From positions 21,997,131 through 22,061,130 of the forward strand of contig NC_092795.1 of assembly GCF_918797505.1 (NCBI RefSeq): a stretch of DNA of 64,000 nucleotides. Reading direction: 5' to 3'. The position numbers were made by a program, and so were the translations under genes. The DNA is from Bemisia tabaci (lineage: Eukaryota > Arthropoda > Insecta > Hemiptera > Aleyrodidae). This document shows positions 32,911 through 44,255 of the stretch, one piece after another (position 1 is the stretch's first letter; every line of letters starts with the position of its first letter). Below the pieces are notes generated by a model, which saw only the letters and a program-made list of their open reading frames with translations, had not been told where the DNA came from and made no database searches.

Positions 32911-33159
32911 TCTCGGTATGGCACCATGGCGATGAGCTTTTTTAGAAATTGCGATGAACACGGATACTTCTGCAATTTTGTTCTCTTTCTCCGTCAAGTT
33001 TTGCTCAGTCGTCGCTTGTTCCGGGTCTCTGGCCGCAACCGTATTCATTATGCAGGTGGCTGTTAGAGGAATAAACGAATAATTCCTGTGCCACGAAACC
33101 TGATCCCTCGTGAAGGACAAAAATGAAAAGAAAACATATTTCCCACAAAGCCCGTGCAT
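32911..33159 (-). other. candidate coding fragment on the minus strand, cut by a MITE
   Basis: A minus frame starting ATG at 33159 continues into the transposon at 32910. Its middle (EQATTEQNLTEKENKIAEVS) is strongly protein-like. An acceptor TTTATTCCTCTAACAG ends at 33060, and a GTAAG donor lies at 32903, at the transposon edge. I recognise no family. A nested gene exon, a decayed gene or chance are all possible. Confidence 0.25.
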
Positions 33160-33467
33160 GTCTGCCTTTTGCGCCCGACTTAAAGTTCTTCACGGTTTGA
33201 ACAGTCGCTGAGTCGTGAAAGATTGATATGGATACTATGCCTCTGGAAATTAAACTTTAACTTACTTTTGCCTCATCACTATGTTCTCAAGATGAAGGAC
33301 TCAGAACAACCGAGTCGGTACCTTATCACTCACTGGTATATTTTATATCATCGGTACCTATTTACCAAGGTCATGTATATAGGTACCTAAACTTATCTAT
33401 CTCGAATCTAATCGCACGGTTGAATTTTCCTATTCAAGCTCAATCGAATACTTTTTATTCCCGCCAC

Positions 33468-33706
33468 ACTGTGGATCGAGTCAATGGCAAAGGTCGGACA
33501 AGAACTTTTTGACTGAAACTACACAGTTTATGTCTATTTGGTCAAATTTCAAATTTTAGGGGGTGCCTCTATCAGTAAATTTTACAAAGAAACCAATGAA
33601 ACCTCTTTTAAACCTCAATATTTTGTTTTAATGGAGTTATAAGCTTTTAAAGTTTTCGAAGTTTGTTCAACTATTTCGATCGACTCGTTCCATTGTGCGC
33701 CGTAGC
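33468..33706. mobile_element. MITE, CACAGTGGATCGAGTCAAT family, interrupted at its right end
   Basis: Left end CACACTGTGGATCGAGTCAA and right end GATCGACTCGTTCCATTGTG. The hAT-type element at 33707 sits a few bases beyond the right end, so it jumped into or beside this copy. Confidence 0.85.
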
Positions 33707-33870
33707 CAGTGGCGTGGCGTGAATTGCGATGTATCGATTGTTATTCCATTTAAACCTATGGTAAAGAATCGAGTATTAAGGCGTTCGCTGCGAACACCCT
33801 GTTTATCGATCCTTTTCTATAAGTTTAAATGGCATAACAATCGATACATCAAAATTCACGCCACGCCACT
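33707..33870. mobile_element. hAT-type MITE, GTGGCGTGGCGTG family, exact 8-bp duplication
   Basis: CAGTGGCGTGGCGTGAATTG at the left and ATTCACGCCACGCCACTA at the right, 164 bp. GCCGTAGC at 33699-33706 is repeated exactly at 33871-33878. Confidence 0.95.
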
Positions 33871-33878
33871 AGCCGTAG

Positions 33879-36299
33879 CTCAAGTCTAAAATTACGGCTA
33901 GAAAATATTTCTATCTCCTCAGTCCAATATTTTTGTATCATCTAGGGTGCACTTGGAACAAAAATCGTACATCAATCCACAGGCACACATTTTATTTTTT
34001 CATAACCATTAGTATCACAAATCAACTATTTATTTTCATATTGACTCGAATAATATCAAAATGCTAGCGTTCTTGTCTCTCAGATCGAGCAATAATGTGA
34101 CGTTTGGAAGATTATAAAATAAAAACCTATTTAAACTTAGCAAGTTCCTCGTTAAAAATAACCGTATCGCATTCTTCGTGTACGATGCCGAAAGGCGCAA
34201 TTCTGGTATAGATTGCTTCCTGGATTTAAGTGATCGATTTCGTTGTACATCACATACATGTACATACACACGATCTGAAAAGTTCATTTTTTTATTATTT
34301 TTGTTTTTCTGTAGATTAGTTTGTAATATTTATAAATGTGATGAAACATACAAAAAGCTCAAGTTGGTTGTTTTTGTGTGCGTAGGGGCCGGAGAGGAGC
34401 CGCTAGTAGATTCCGCCTTGCGTCCAAGTACGTTCACATTATTATTTCCATTAAATGTTGTTATCCAATGTCTCATACTGTTTTGAAATGGAGTCGTAAA
34501 TTTTCCAGCTGAGAGAATTAGTTTTATTCAGCTAAGATTCGAAGTGAATTGAAAAAAATGATACATTCTTGTTCTTGGAAATTAAAATAATCATCTAAGT
34601 TCTCTTGTTTATTGTCTGATGAAATGGCATCGGCCTTAAAACTCTGGAAATAGAGACTGATAACGATCAAAAATAGGGATCCACAAACCCCCCTCCTGCC
34701 TCCCCCCTATATTCAGTGTCTACTCTCTCAATTTTCGGTGTGTAGGGATAGGGTGGAATCTTGAGAAAAATTGCACCTCAAAATTGAAATTCCTGGAACC
34801 TCGCATCTGAGAGATACTTAGTGACCTTGCTAACATTTCTGTGTGTGAATACATTTTCTTTTGCAAAAAAGATTAAATTTCCTTAAAAAAAAATTGCTTA
34901 GTTTTCAAACCTATGAATGTAAAAAGCAATTTGGATAGGTATTGTAAGGCGGTGATGGACAAAACTATTGCGATTACCCTCAAAGGAGAGCAACTGGTAT
35001 CGAGCCTCGTTTTTATGACGTATATAGATGAACCATTGAATGGTTTATCTGTAATCGGTAAATTGATGGTCTGTCTAAGTTTTTAGAGGTAGTATAATTA
35101 TACTCTTTGAGAATTTGACTCGTAAAAACTACGGCTGTTCAGTTTGGCTGTTCTTAAATCTGGAACGATTCACTGAGTGACATTTTTTTTTTTTGTTTAG
35201 AGAGACCGGCAAGGCAGAAATGACAAATCATCAATCTTGCCGAATGTGTGAACTTTTACGCTAATAGTGAGCCCTTTACTGCTTTCACCTCCAACGAAGT
35301 TGTTTTCCATTTTTTAATGATGCTGGTCACGACTCATTAATATTAATCCGTGTACAGAAAGTTCGGCTAAACTTAGACGTAACACAAACTTTCAGGAATT
35401 CATATGACTTTGCTAAAAATGTAGTCAACATTTTTCCCTCGTAAGGTTTGTCCGAAGCCAAGCTTAATCCCAATTTTTTTTACTAGTGATATAATGATTT
35501 TTCTAGCTAACCATATACAGCTTACAGTCGCGTTAAGTCGCCTGAAGCAGGGAACAATTTTTGCTTGATTATATTGAAAACTTGAATTTTATTAATCTCA
35601 TAACGATTATCCTTGATTGTAATGTACATTCTTGATCAAAGCTGCTCGATAAATCAATGATCAAGGTCCGTCGATCGATTTTTCTACGACTGCGTTTCCC
35701 AGGGCCTCCTAATTAGATAAATAAGCGCAAAGAAATACTTAATTAGCATCCAAGCGACTTAAAACTTACAGAGCGTGGCACGAAATTGCATGCCCTAATT
35801 ACTGTTGAATTAGGCGAAGTTAAGAGCAAGGAATGTGCCCCTTGACCTCTCCGTAAATGTCATCAAATTTGGTCCTGCGCGTGGTTGGCTGATCCTGCAT
35901 GAACTTTTGTCATATTAAAATTTTGCTTCGACTAACATGCACGACCCAGATTCAGGTCGGAAAGCTTCAAGTTGAAAACGGTAAAAATTATGTTAAGTAC
36001 CCAAAATTAGTGTAAGGATCTGAACTTAAGGCCAAGCTTCTACACGTCTCGATGTAGTCTTGCAACGTTTTAATTTCCAGTTGAATATTTTGACCTGCAT
36101 GATTTTGGCGAATAATGTGCGAATGCTTTGATAGCTCAAACACTCGCATCGACTGAAATGCAATGAGCCAATCGCACTAAAATATTACCCTCTATAAAAA
36201 CCAACAACAAACAACAAACAAACAAAACAAAAAAATCCATGACGTACACGTAAAGTACAAGATTATTTACCTTTCAAACGAATACGGTTTTTAAATTTT
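33879..36299. other. intron 1, nothing recognised
   Basis: Unique-looking AT-rich sequence with scattered short open frames only. No repeat shared with other parts of the window. Confidence 0.6.
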
Positions 36300-36450
36300 G
36301 ATTTTTGTTTAACCACATTTTTTAAATAGAAACTACCATTTCAGGCTCATCTACAGAAAGCACTCACCTTCTAAGGGAAACCTATTGCACATATGATGTC
36401 TCTACATTTAGCCAGAAATTGTAGTTCCCAATTGCTAAATGAAGTCCAGT
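36300..36450. mobile_element. MITE, TTGGACTGCATTTTGCAATT family, left end diverged
   Basis: Right end GTAGTTCCCAATTGCTAAATG..GTCC matches the family. The middle AAGGGAAACC and TTTAGCCAGA also agree. The left end is hardly recognisable. Confidence 0.65.
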
Positions 36451-37706
36451 TTTAAAAATGAGCAGCAATGAAATTCTTATAAAATGTTTCAATAAAGTCT
36501 TCGCGCTCCCTGGTATTGATTTCAAAACAGTGGCCGATTACGTGATCTTTTATCAGTTGAATATAAATGTACCCAAAATAACCATCTTGAGCCCAGGAAA
36601 ATATATATTGAAGTCCTCGCGACACCGGAGGTTTCGTGAGAATTAATCGAGAGGCTCAATGGTCCGTCAGTCACTCTATTTACATTATTTTGAAGTCTAT
36701 CTAACTTGTATTTGAAGTAATCAGAAAGTGTGAACAGTATCGTAATAGTGACAATTGCTCGTAATTTTGTAGCTTCCTTCATTCCGTTACACTAACCGTC
36801 GCCGAACTAGAGCGTCCGGTGCGCTGACCAGTTCGCCTTCAAAATTTCAGGTAGGCAACGTAAGCGGCTTGAGAGCCGGAATAGTTGCATGTGACAGTTT
36901 GACGGCGACCTATAGATGGCAGTTTCACTGCCTCGCGCGTGAATTACTCTACCTGCTTACAGTGACTCGCGATCACTCCGACCAGGTCCCCTACAATAAT
37001 CGGATCCGTCAATGTGGGCGGCTAAGAAGCATAAATATTTGCTTATGATTGCTCGGCTGCGTCTTAGTAGTTTGGCAATGGATTTAAATCTTTTGTCATC
37101 TTGTCTATTCAAATCATGTATACAGAGCCACCGTGTTCTTTGGTGTCGGCGTGACGTTTACATTGTTTAAATATAGAAATAGATAGGACTTGGGATAAGA
37201 TACTAATGGGTAAAAGTGGCCAAAGTCTGGATTTTGGACGTTTTGTGTTTCTGGGCTAGTCTGAGGAGCAAAAGAAGAACGCACTCGCGTTGGAGCGCAA
37301 TAATTTCTCGAATTTCTTTCCCTTGCTTCATGTTGAAGAGATTTTAACGGATTTTCTTCTTACTTTTAATTTATTTTGTCTTTTTATGAACCGCACACGT
37401 CGTTTTTGAACTTCAACAACTCTAAGACCAAGTTTTAAAAATAATTGTGTATTTCTTTCCTTTGGTTTTCAGAAGATTTTACCTATTCCACTTTTTTCTT
37501 TGTCTTTTTTTGTCCTCCTTTCACCCGTTGAATAGGAGGTGGGAAGGGCCAAAACTGGTGCTCGCAGTGTTGTGTCAGTTCCCCATCACGATGGCCTGGT
37601 GTGTTCTCGAAGATGTTTACAAAAACATAGGTATTTTAGGGTGCAGAATTTCCGCTTAGGGGGAGGGAGGGGGTTATCTATTATCCTCAGCGCAAAAGTT
37701 AACCTT
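36451..37706. other. intron 1, no gene recognised
   Basis: Contains a diverged 70-bp module copy (about 36840-36900: CCTTCAAAATTTCAGG...GGAATAGTTGCAT). No exon is supported. Confidence 0.55.
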
Positions 37707-37796
37707 GAGGAAGAGGATATCAAATTCCCAGGTGAGATAGGTGTTTTATTAGAGGAAGAGGATATCAAATTCCCAGGTGAGATAGGGTTTTATTAG
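37707..37796. repeat. 45-bp tandem duplication, nearly identical
   Basis: GAGGAAGAGGATATCAAATT begins at 37707 and 37752. The only difference is one base in length near the unit end (GATAGGTG against GATAGGG). A recent event. Confidence 0.93.
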
Positions 37797-38015
37797 AGTT
37801 GCGTTAATCCCTGCCGGGTGAATGGCTTTGGACGATTCTCTGTTGAAACTGTTTCACCCTCCCTACTGACCTATTTTGATATTTCATTCCAAATTTTTTG
37901 CTTTGAAATTTACTTCATTTCAAGTATTCACTCCTTCATTCATCGTGGGATGGACATTCAATACTTATATTCTGATTAGATTCAGCAGGGAATAGTCTGC
38001 ACCTCTGACCGATGC

Positions 38016-38355
38016 CGCACGGAGAAAAAAACCTCGTGCGCGGGACCCGAAGTTTAGGTCATGTGGATCTCTGAAGTTTTCAGATTGAGCATCTGAACAC
38101 TTTAGGTCTATCTGCCGAGGTTCGGATCATACATCTGAAACTTCAGTTCTTACATCTGAAGTACTTCAGATGTGAGAACAGAAGTTTTTCGGATGTGAAA
38201 ACCGAAGTACTGCAGATGTAAGAATTGAAGTTTCAGATGTGTGATCCGAACCTCGACAGCTAGACCTAAAGTGTTCAGATGCTCAATCTGAAAACTTCAG
38301 AAATCCATATGACCTAAACTTCGGGTCCCACGCACGAGTTCCTTTTCTCCGTGCG
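38016..38355. mobile_element. 340-bp palindromic element with repeated TTCAGATG words
   Basis: CGCACGGAGAAAAAAACCTC at the left and its near-complement ending CTCCGTGCG at the right. Arms about 140 bp. The central half repeats CATCTGAA / TTCAGATG many times, including a 20-base perfect palindrome near 38157 (CATCTGAAGTACTTCAGATG). Confidence 0.88.
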
Positions 38356-38914
38356 TTCGTTGACTATCACGTTGTAACAGTCAGTGGGCACTGTAACTGA
38401 AATATTCTCTAGGGAGTCTCGGTTATATTAGTAGCAGGTCAGGTTTATAGGGAGATGAGAGGAAACGAGGAATGAGCGCTCACAGCAGAGGTACTCTGCA
38501 AGTAGGGCGCCCGCCCTCTCGACTTGATTCACACTTTGTTTTTGACCCCGTCAAATCTTTCGGTTTTCTATTTTGTGTTTCTCCATGAGTTTTCATTCTC
38601 TCTGGCGCTATCTTCCCTTCAACTACAACTCTAAACACCATTTAAAGAATTAGAAGAACGAATGAGATATTCTCTGAGTGAAATGTTATGCTTTCCATCC
38701 AGCTTGATTGCATGTTGATTGTCTCGCTGTGACTGGATAGTATCGAGGTTGGAAGGCAAAATGTTCTGAGTCGTCGAGAAGCTACGTGAATTGCCACCCA
38801 CGCAATCAGCAGATTGGTGCCCGGTCACTTCGCCTACAGTTTTTGGACCTACACCACAATTTGGCTAGGTTTTTTTTTTGTCCAGTGCAGTATGACCTAC
38901 AATTTACCTTCATG

Positions 38915-39075
38915 CCTACAACAATTACCTACAATACATCACAACAATTTACCCTACAACAATTACCTACAATACATCACAACAATTTACCCTACAACAA
39001 TTACCTACAATACATCACAACAATTTACCCTACATCAATTACCTACAACAATTATACCTATACAACAATTTACCT
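38915..39075. repeat. 38-bp minisatellite, about 4 units
   Basis: CCTACAACAATTACCTACAA begins at 38915, 38953 and 38991, with a variant at 39029. The period is not a multiple of three, so the Tyr/Thr-rich frames over it are not coding. Confidence 0.95.
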
Positions 39076-39599
39076 TCATGCCTATGTGACCTACGTCTTT
39101 CTTGGCCAACAATACGCATTACCCACGTTGAAATCGACGCGAGTATGGCCTGACGGACATCGAACCTACAGAAAACCAACATGTGGAAGAATAGAATGTA
39201 GAGGGTTTCATACCTTCATAGGTTGAAGTTGTGGCCTACAGAGCCCAAGTTGTCTAGAGGCCGACCGTCCTGCCTTATAGTTTCATAGCGTGCACTTAGC
39301 GCCTGAAGTCTGGCATCACGTCTATAATCATTAATTTTGGCGCTCCTAAAGTCAATAAATTATTATTTAATTATTAATTTTTATAATATGTATTATTATT
39401 TTGTGTTACTAGAAAATGACGTCTTCTAAGACGTACGCTGAAATCGACTTAAATCGAAATGGATAGGTACACGACTCCCGCTTGATTGTAGGTATCGCGC
39501 AGATTTAAATATTTCTAGTTCTCTGAGAAAGTTCCTCTTAACATGATGACTATCATGATCTACATTTTTTAGGTTATTTTGAGTTTTGTTGGTCCCAGA

Positions 39600-40488
39600 C
39601 AGGGCCGGATTTACCTACTTGCCGCCCATGGGTCGCCTGTATTTTGCCGCCCCTTCTCATTCGTTTTGAAACGTCAATAAAAACTATTAAGTGACCGTGC
39701 CGGAGGGATAGGGGTGCATAAGACGCGTTTACTCGTGTTGGGCACATTTTTTGTGAAAGCCCTGTCAACACTAGCAAAAGTTCACGGAACTTTGCGCGAA
39801 AGTTATGTTTCGTAAACCTATCTCTGTGTGGACAAGGTCTTTTATTTATAAGAAATGAACGAAAAAATTATAGAGGAATAAACATCAATTTGATTTAATA
39901 ATTGTAATTTCCGCCGCCGCGCCAGCCGCACTGTGTTTGGCGCAATGCGTGAAGTATCCCTAAGATCTTGTAGGCGCTATGCGTTTCACGCCGACCGCGA
40001 CCGCTGCTGACCTCACTGTTTTTGACGATTGACGCAATGCGTGAAGTATTCATGCAGTCTTGTAGGCATTATGAGTGTCACGCCAGCCGCTGTTGACCGT
40101 ACTACGTTTGACGCAATGTGTGAAGTATTCATAAGGTCTTGAAGGCGCTAATATGTGTTTCATGCTGACCGGCGCGCCGAGGGCTTCTCCTTTTCATCTC
40201 AAGTCCTCGTCATCATTGCTCTCTGCGCCGCGCCGCTCCAGGTCAAATTTCGTGTTTAGTTCCTCTCTTAACTAGACTTATGAAAGGCGCTGTCTTTTGT
40301 ATCACCGGAAGATGAACAAATTAGAAATTACTATACTTTAACTCTCAGGAAATGAGAGATTTTGTCGCCTTTTCTCGTCTGTAATGTTTTTTTCTGAATC
40401 CGATTTTTTTATGCCTACATTTGAAAAAATTGCAACATTTGCCGCCATGGGCCGCGGCCCGTGTGGCCACCCCCTAAATCCGGCCCTG
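39600..40488. mobile_element. 889-bp non-autonomous hAT element, CAGGGCCGGATTTA
   Basis: CAGGGCCGGATTTACCTACT at the left and TAAATCCGGCCCTG at the right are inverted. GTCCCAGA at 39592-39599 is repeated exactly at 40489-40496. These ends are of the classical hAT type. The interior has no transposase but holds three loose tandem copies of an 80-90 bp block containing GCAATGCGTGAAGTAT (39942, 40033, 40113). Confidence 0.95.
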
Positions 40489-40852
40489 GTCCCAGACCCA
40501 AATAGCACAGGTTGCAATAAATTGAAATTGCATGGTAAGTTAATAGACTAACTAGACTAATTATATTAATTAAAGAATAGTCTTTAATTAATATTAAAAG
40601 GTATTCCATTAAAATTCAAATAACTTGCAATGTTATTGCATCGCGAACTGCCAAAAACACGTGCGCGAATCTCATTTTATTGATCGCGTAAAATTGACAT
40701 TTATTGACCGAGTGATATAGGATTATTGAAATTTCATGATAAATAGATTGAAATTTTATTGCAGAATTGTTTCAATATTTACGTCGAGCTGTGCTTCTTG
40801 GGAAGTTCAATGAGCTCCATGATCGTGGCCTCTGTTGGAACATGGGGCGTAA

Positions 40853-41103
40853 TACTGCCGTGCTAAGCAAGAACGCCGTAAATCCATTAAGATTTTCCCT
40901 CCTTTTTTGGAACTGAACACTTCATAAAATAAAAACTGTTTTACCCATGCACCTCAAATTTTCAGGTTAAGTTCTTGATAGTATTTGCGAAAGAATTCTG
41001 TAAAAACATTGTCTCAAGGTACACAAGTTTTTCTGCAATGATATATTGTTTCCAAAAAATGTAAAATGGCGTTTACGGCGTTTTTGCGTTGCACGGCAGA
41101 ATA
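40853..41103. mobile_element. MITE, TGCCGTGCTAAGCAAGAACG family, 122 bp before exon 2
   Basis: Starts TACTGCCGTGCTAAGCAAGA, ends ACGGCGTTTTTGCGTTGCAC. It sits immediately upstream of the exon 2 branch and acceptor region. Confidence 0.88.
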
Positions 41104-41225
41104 TTCCAGTGGTTCAAGCTTAAAAACATTTTTGGAATTTCCAAGGAAGCTACAAACATGCCCTCGCGATTTATTTTCGCGTACCTTCCCATCTCTTTTA
41201 AAAGTGCTCTTTTGGTGTGTTTCAG

Positions 41226-41403
41226 AGTGTGACTCGCAGTTCGTGAGTGTTGCCGGGGGACCAACGAACGGGACCTTCACAGCGCCCGTCTTCGAGAACT
41301 CCGGCGGACAGTCTGTTCAGTGTGTTTACACCTTCGTAGCAGCACCTAATCAACGGGTAGAAGTTGTTTTCACTGCCTTCAACCTCCGTGGCACTCCTCC
41401 GGA
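41226..41403 (+). CDS. CUB-domain protein, exon 2: first half of the CUB domain
   Basis: Bounded by TTTCAG/AGTG and GA/GTAAGT. It encodes residues 30-89 of the joined protein and completes a split Glu codon from exon 1. It begins with cysteine 31 (ECDSQF). NGTFTAP is the typical first CUB strand, cysteine 62 lies in VQCVYTF, and it ends FNLRGTPPE. Asn44 in NGT is a possible glycosylation site. C31 and C62 should form the first conserved CUB disulphide. The sequence resembles insect proteins annotated suppressor of lurcher 1-like (from memory), which help glutamate receptors work. A different secreted CUB family is possible. Exit phase 2 matches exon 3 at 62021. The following intron is about 20.6 kb. 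Confidence 0.9.
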
Positions 41404-41507
41404 GTAAGTGTCCATCTCCATTTATCAAGTTTCTTCAAACGCCTTTCAAGGAAATATTAAATCCGAAAATTAAGGAAAACTTTTAGGAAAATGTTTATAT
41501 CATACTC

Positions 41508-41900
41508 AATGTCGGCCTCCTGTGGCGTGATAGTTGTATAGCGCCTGCTCCATATGATTGGGAGCCGCATTGGCGGATCCAGCAAGTTAGCAACATAGTC
41601 TTTCCTCCATTTAAACCTATGGAAATGTATCGATTCTTGGAGGGGCCAAGTGCTCCGAGAAGAATCGATTATTTAGCATAGGTTTAAATGGAGGAAATTT
41701 GGTGTTGCCAAATTGCTGGATCCGTTTCTGTTGGGAGGTCCCGGGTTCGATTCCCGGCCCGGCCAGGTGACCCGAGTTTGATGGTCTCGAGCAACGATTA
41801 CCTGGGGCTGGCTTGATTAGGGACTGAGGGGGATGGAGATTAGGGACTGTAAGCGTGAGATTATTCTCCTCAGTGATATTTAAAGTGGGGGAAAAAATCG
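41508..41900 (+). mobile_element. tRNA-derived SINE, split by a transposon
   Basis: A box TGGCGTGATAGTTG at 41523-41536 and B box GGTTCGATTCC at 41744-41754 are correctly ordered but 207 bp apart. Removing the 163-bp insertion (41568-41730) brings them to a normal tRNA distance and leaves a tRNA-like body ending CCCGGCCCGGCC. A non-tRNA tail follows to a G/A-rich end near 41900. The right boundary is approximate. Confidence 0.75.
41568..41730. mobile_element. hAT-type MITE, GGCGGATCCAGCAA family, inside the SINE
   Basis: CATTGGCGGATCCAGCAAGT at the left, and the inverse ATTGCTGGATCCG at the right. 163 bp, the same length as the 60857 copy. Flanks ATTGGGAG and GTTGGGAG agree at seven of eight bases. 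Confidence 0.85.
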
Positions 41901-42041
41901 CACAAGAACGCGATTTTCTTTCTAACCTGTTTGGAATGTTTTCAATCGTAAGTTTTGTCGAATATATACATCAAATTCATTGATTTTGTTGCCTTTTGTT
42001 CACCTATTCCCCGCGAGTATCATTGCAAAGAAAATACCTCA

Positions 42042-42270
42042 CACTGGAAAAAAAAACACATTGGATCTAGAGTCCAGACTCTTGAAAACATTGACACGAA
42101 AAAATACTCTTGATTCAATCGGATTTTTGCTTGAATCAAAACGAAATCCGCTTAAATTAAGAGGCTTTGTTCTCGATTTAAGCTAGATTCTGATTGAATC
42201 AAGATTACGTTTTCTCGTTGATGTTTATAAGAGTCTGGACTCTAGATCTAATGTGTTTTTTTTTCCAGTG
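42042..42270. mobile_element. foldback MITE, CACTGGAAAAAAAACACATT family, full copy
   Basis: CACTGGAAAAAAAAACACAT at the left and TTTTTTTTCCAGTG at the right. Arms carry GGATCTAGAGTCCAGACTCT and its complement. Confidence 0.92.
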
Positions 42271-42358
42271 CATGTTGACATTTTGATAAAATTTCACTTA
42301 AGCCTGTTATGCAAAACAATATTGCTGTGCTGGATCCACATCGGAAGATCGGTTATTA

Positions 42359-42501
42359 TTTGGACTGCATTTTGCAATTTGGAACTATAAATTCTAGCCC
42401 GGTTTAAAAACAACGTATGTGCCATTAGTTTCCCTTTGCACATAAGTGTTTTTCCAGAAGAGCCAGAACTTACAGTTCCAAATTGCAAAATTCAGTCCAT
42501 T
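42359..42501. mobile_element. MITE, TTGGACTGCATTTTGCAATT family, best copy
   Basis: TTGGACTGCATTTTGCAATT at the left and AATTGCAAAATTCAGTCCA at the right, 143 bp. Confidence 0.88.
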
Positions 42502-43399
42502 TTAAATTGAGAATCGCGAGAATCTCTTGTATTTGTTTATTTGTTTCCTTTATTGCTGCATACCCTGTGCTGGCTGCCGGAAAATAATCCAGGCGCTTTA
42601 AAAAGTTGTGTGGAGAAAATTTCAACTTGATTCTTTGCTTCTCATAATTTATCAACAATTTTGTTCAAAAGCACTCTCTCTAATTATAACTTCCGCGCGA
42701 ATCTTTCTAATCATATTTTTTTACTGCCAGCTTCATTGTGCTGCGCGAACCTCTGTTTCAAGCATTTTTTATCTCAGTCCTAAATCCCGATGTTTTGTTG
42801 TTTTATTATACGTCAGTCAATTTTTCTCTCATACTGTTTACATTCAGATCCGTGTTCATATACGTGCTTGTGAGGTTTTTCACTCTTGGCTAATTTTTAA
42901 AATTTTTAACAAGATTCGATAAGAAATTGAAATCTCCCCACACTCTATTTTCGAAAAAGAAATCACCAGCTGTTTTTAATCCTACAGGCGGAACTAGGAG
43001 ACAGCTGAAGGGCTTGCGCCAGTAGCCTTGCCCTCTCATTTTCTCTAACGTCAAGTAAAAACTAGACCGGTTTTAGAGATTGTAGGGGATTTCGCGAAAT
43101 AATACCCTTTTTAAAAATAAATTGTACTCAATAAACTTTTCATTGAGGAAAGATCAAACTCAAAGCTGAAGGTATCATTGTTTCACTTATCCCTTCATTC
43201 GTACTGTTTGACGAGATAAGAATATCGATTAAAACTTTTTCCTCTTTTCCATTTTCACTGAGCAAAAATGCAGCAAATGTATCCACGAATTTATCACTAA
43301 ACGGATTTTGTCTGCGCGGTGTTAATCTTATAACTGGTGTTAGTTGATGATGTTCAATCCCTCCAAAAAAGGGAGATGGGAGAACATTATCTCCTTTGC

Positions 43400-43438
<39 letters not shown>

Positions 43439-43951
43439 GGGAATAAAATCAACAAAAGTTACCTAAAGCCACAGAAAAATGAAGTCACCTATAATCATGG
43501 CTCCATTAAACGTACACTTTATAACCGAAGTTTGTTCCGCGATAGCTTCGCAGTTAGATAACAGAGTGAAAAGAGGGGTGAGTAACGAGTAGGTATCTCC
43601 AACGTTGGAGCTCAGGGCACGGCTGCATGAGTGAATAAATTTGTCGAGGATGTGATATTCTGTTTTTTACTCGCAGACACACTCTTTCTTTCAGTGGGGG
43701 ATTTCAATCATACTTCTCACCTGGCAAACTCTCCCCCTCCATCTCTACCCCTCATTCCATCGTTAATCAATACAGCCTCAATTCTCAGAGGAAACTCTTT
43801 ACTACTTCGATTGTTCTCGTTCCACGCTGTTGTCTGATTATCGTGTGGCATCGCACAAGCTCGGGGTTTTTTATTTTGCTTTCGAGTCAATCGAACGCTT
43901 CGGGTTTGTAAATCTCACCCGATGCTGTACAACGGTGTGGCAGCTCGTTAA
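42502..43951. other. intron 2, no gene recognised
   Basis: Includes a 33-base poly(A) run at 43404-43436. No element body is recognised around it, and there is no exon. Confidence 0.55.
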
Positions 43952-44134
43952 ATGAAGCTACTGTACGGATTTTATATTTTGCACATATTCGTCTGCTCTC
44001 AGCTGGAGCCCTGTCCCCTATCCCCACTCCCGCCCTTGCTGCAACCCTTGTCTCACCCGCCACCCCCGCACCCGTGCGTGCCTCTGACTAGCAAACTGAA
44101 TGTTTCGCCGATAAAGACTCCTTCGTCTCGTTAA
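43952..44134 (+). other. candidate small secreted proline-rich peptide ORF
   Basis: A 60-codon ORF from ATG (context TTAAATGAAG) to TAA. The first 17 residues MKLLYGFYILHIFVCSQ have the form of a signal peptide, and the rest is proline-rich (PPLLQPLSHPPPPHPC). No known family. A chance reading frame in a C-rich stretch would look the same. Confidence 0.22.
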
Positions 44135-44255
44135 TAAGAATCTCGAGGAGGCTTCAAAGTTGTTAGTCAAAAGTTGAAAGTTCTTGTCGAAAATTCCGTC
44201 TTTTAACGCCTCATTTTTTGTAGCCCTATTTTATTTTTTGTTATATATACATATA

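Noticed and set aside
38786..39226. 146-codon Tyr/Thr-rich ORF
   Set aside because: It crosses the 38-bp minisatellite at 38915-39075, whose period is not a multiple of three. Two frames are open equally.
41731..41775. Apparent tRNA gene with perfect B box
   Set aside because: The A box is 207 bases away because of the MITE, the tail is SINE-like, and no intact cloverleaf exists at the locus. Called a SINE.
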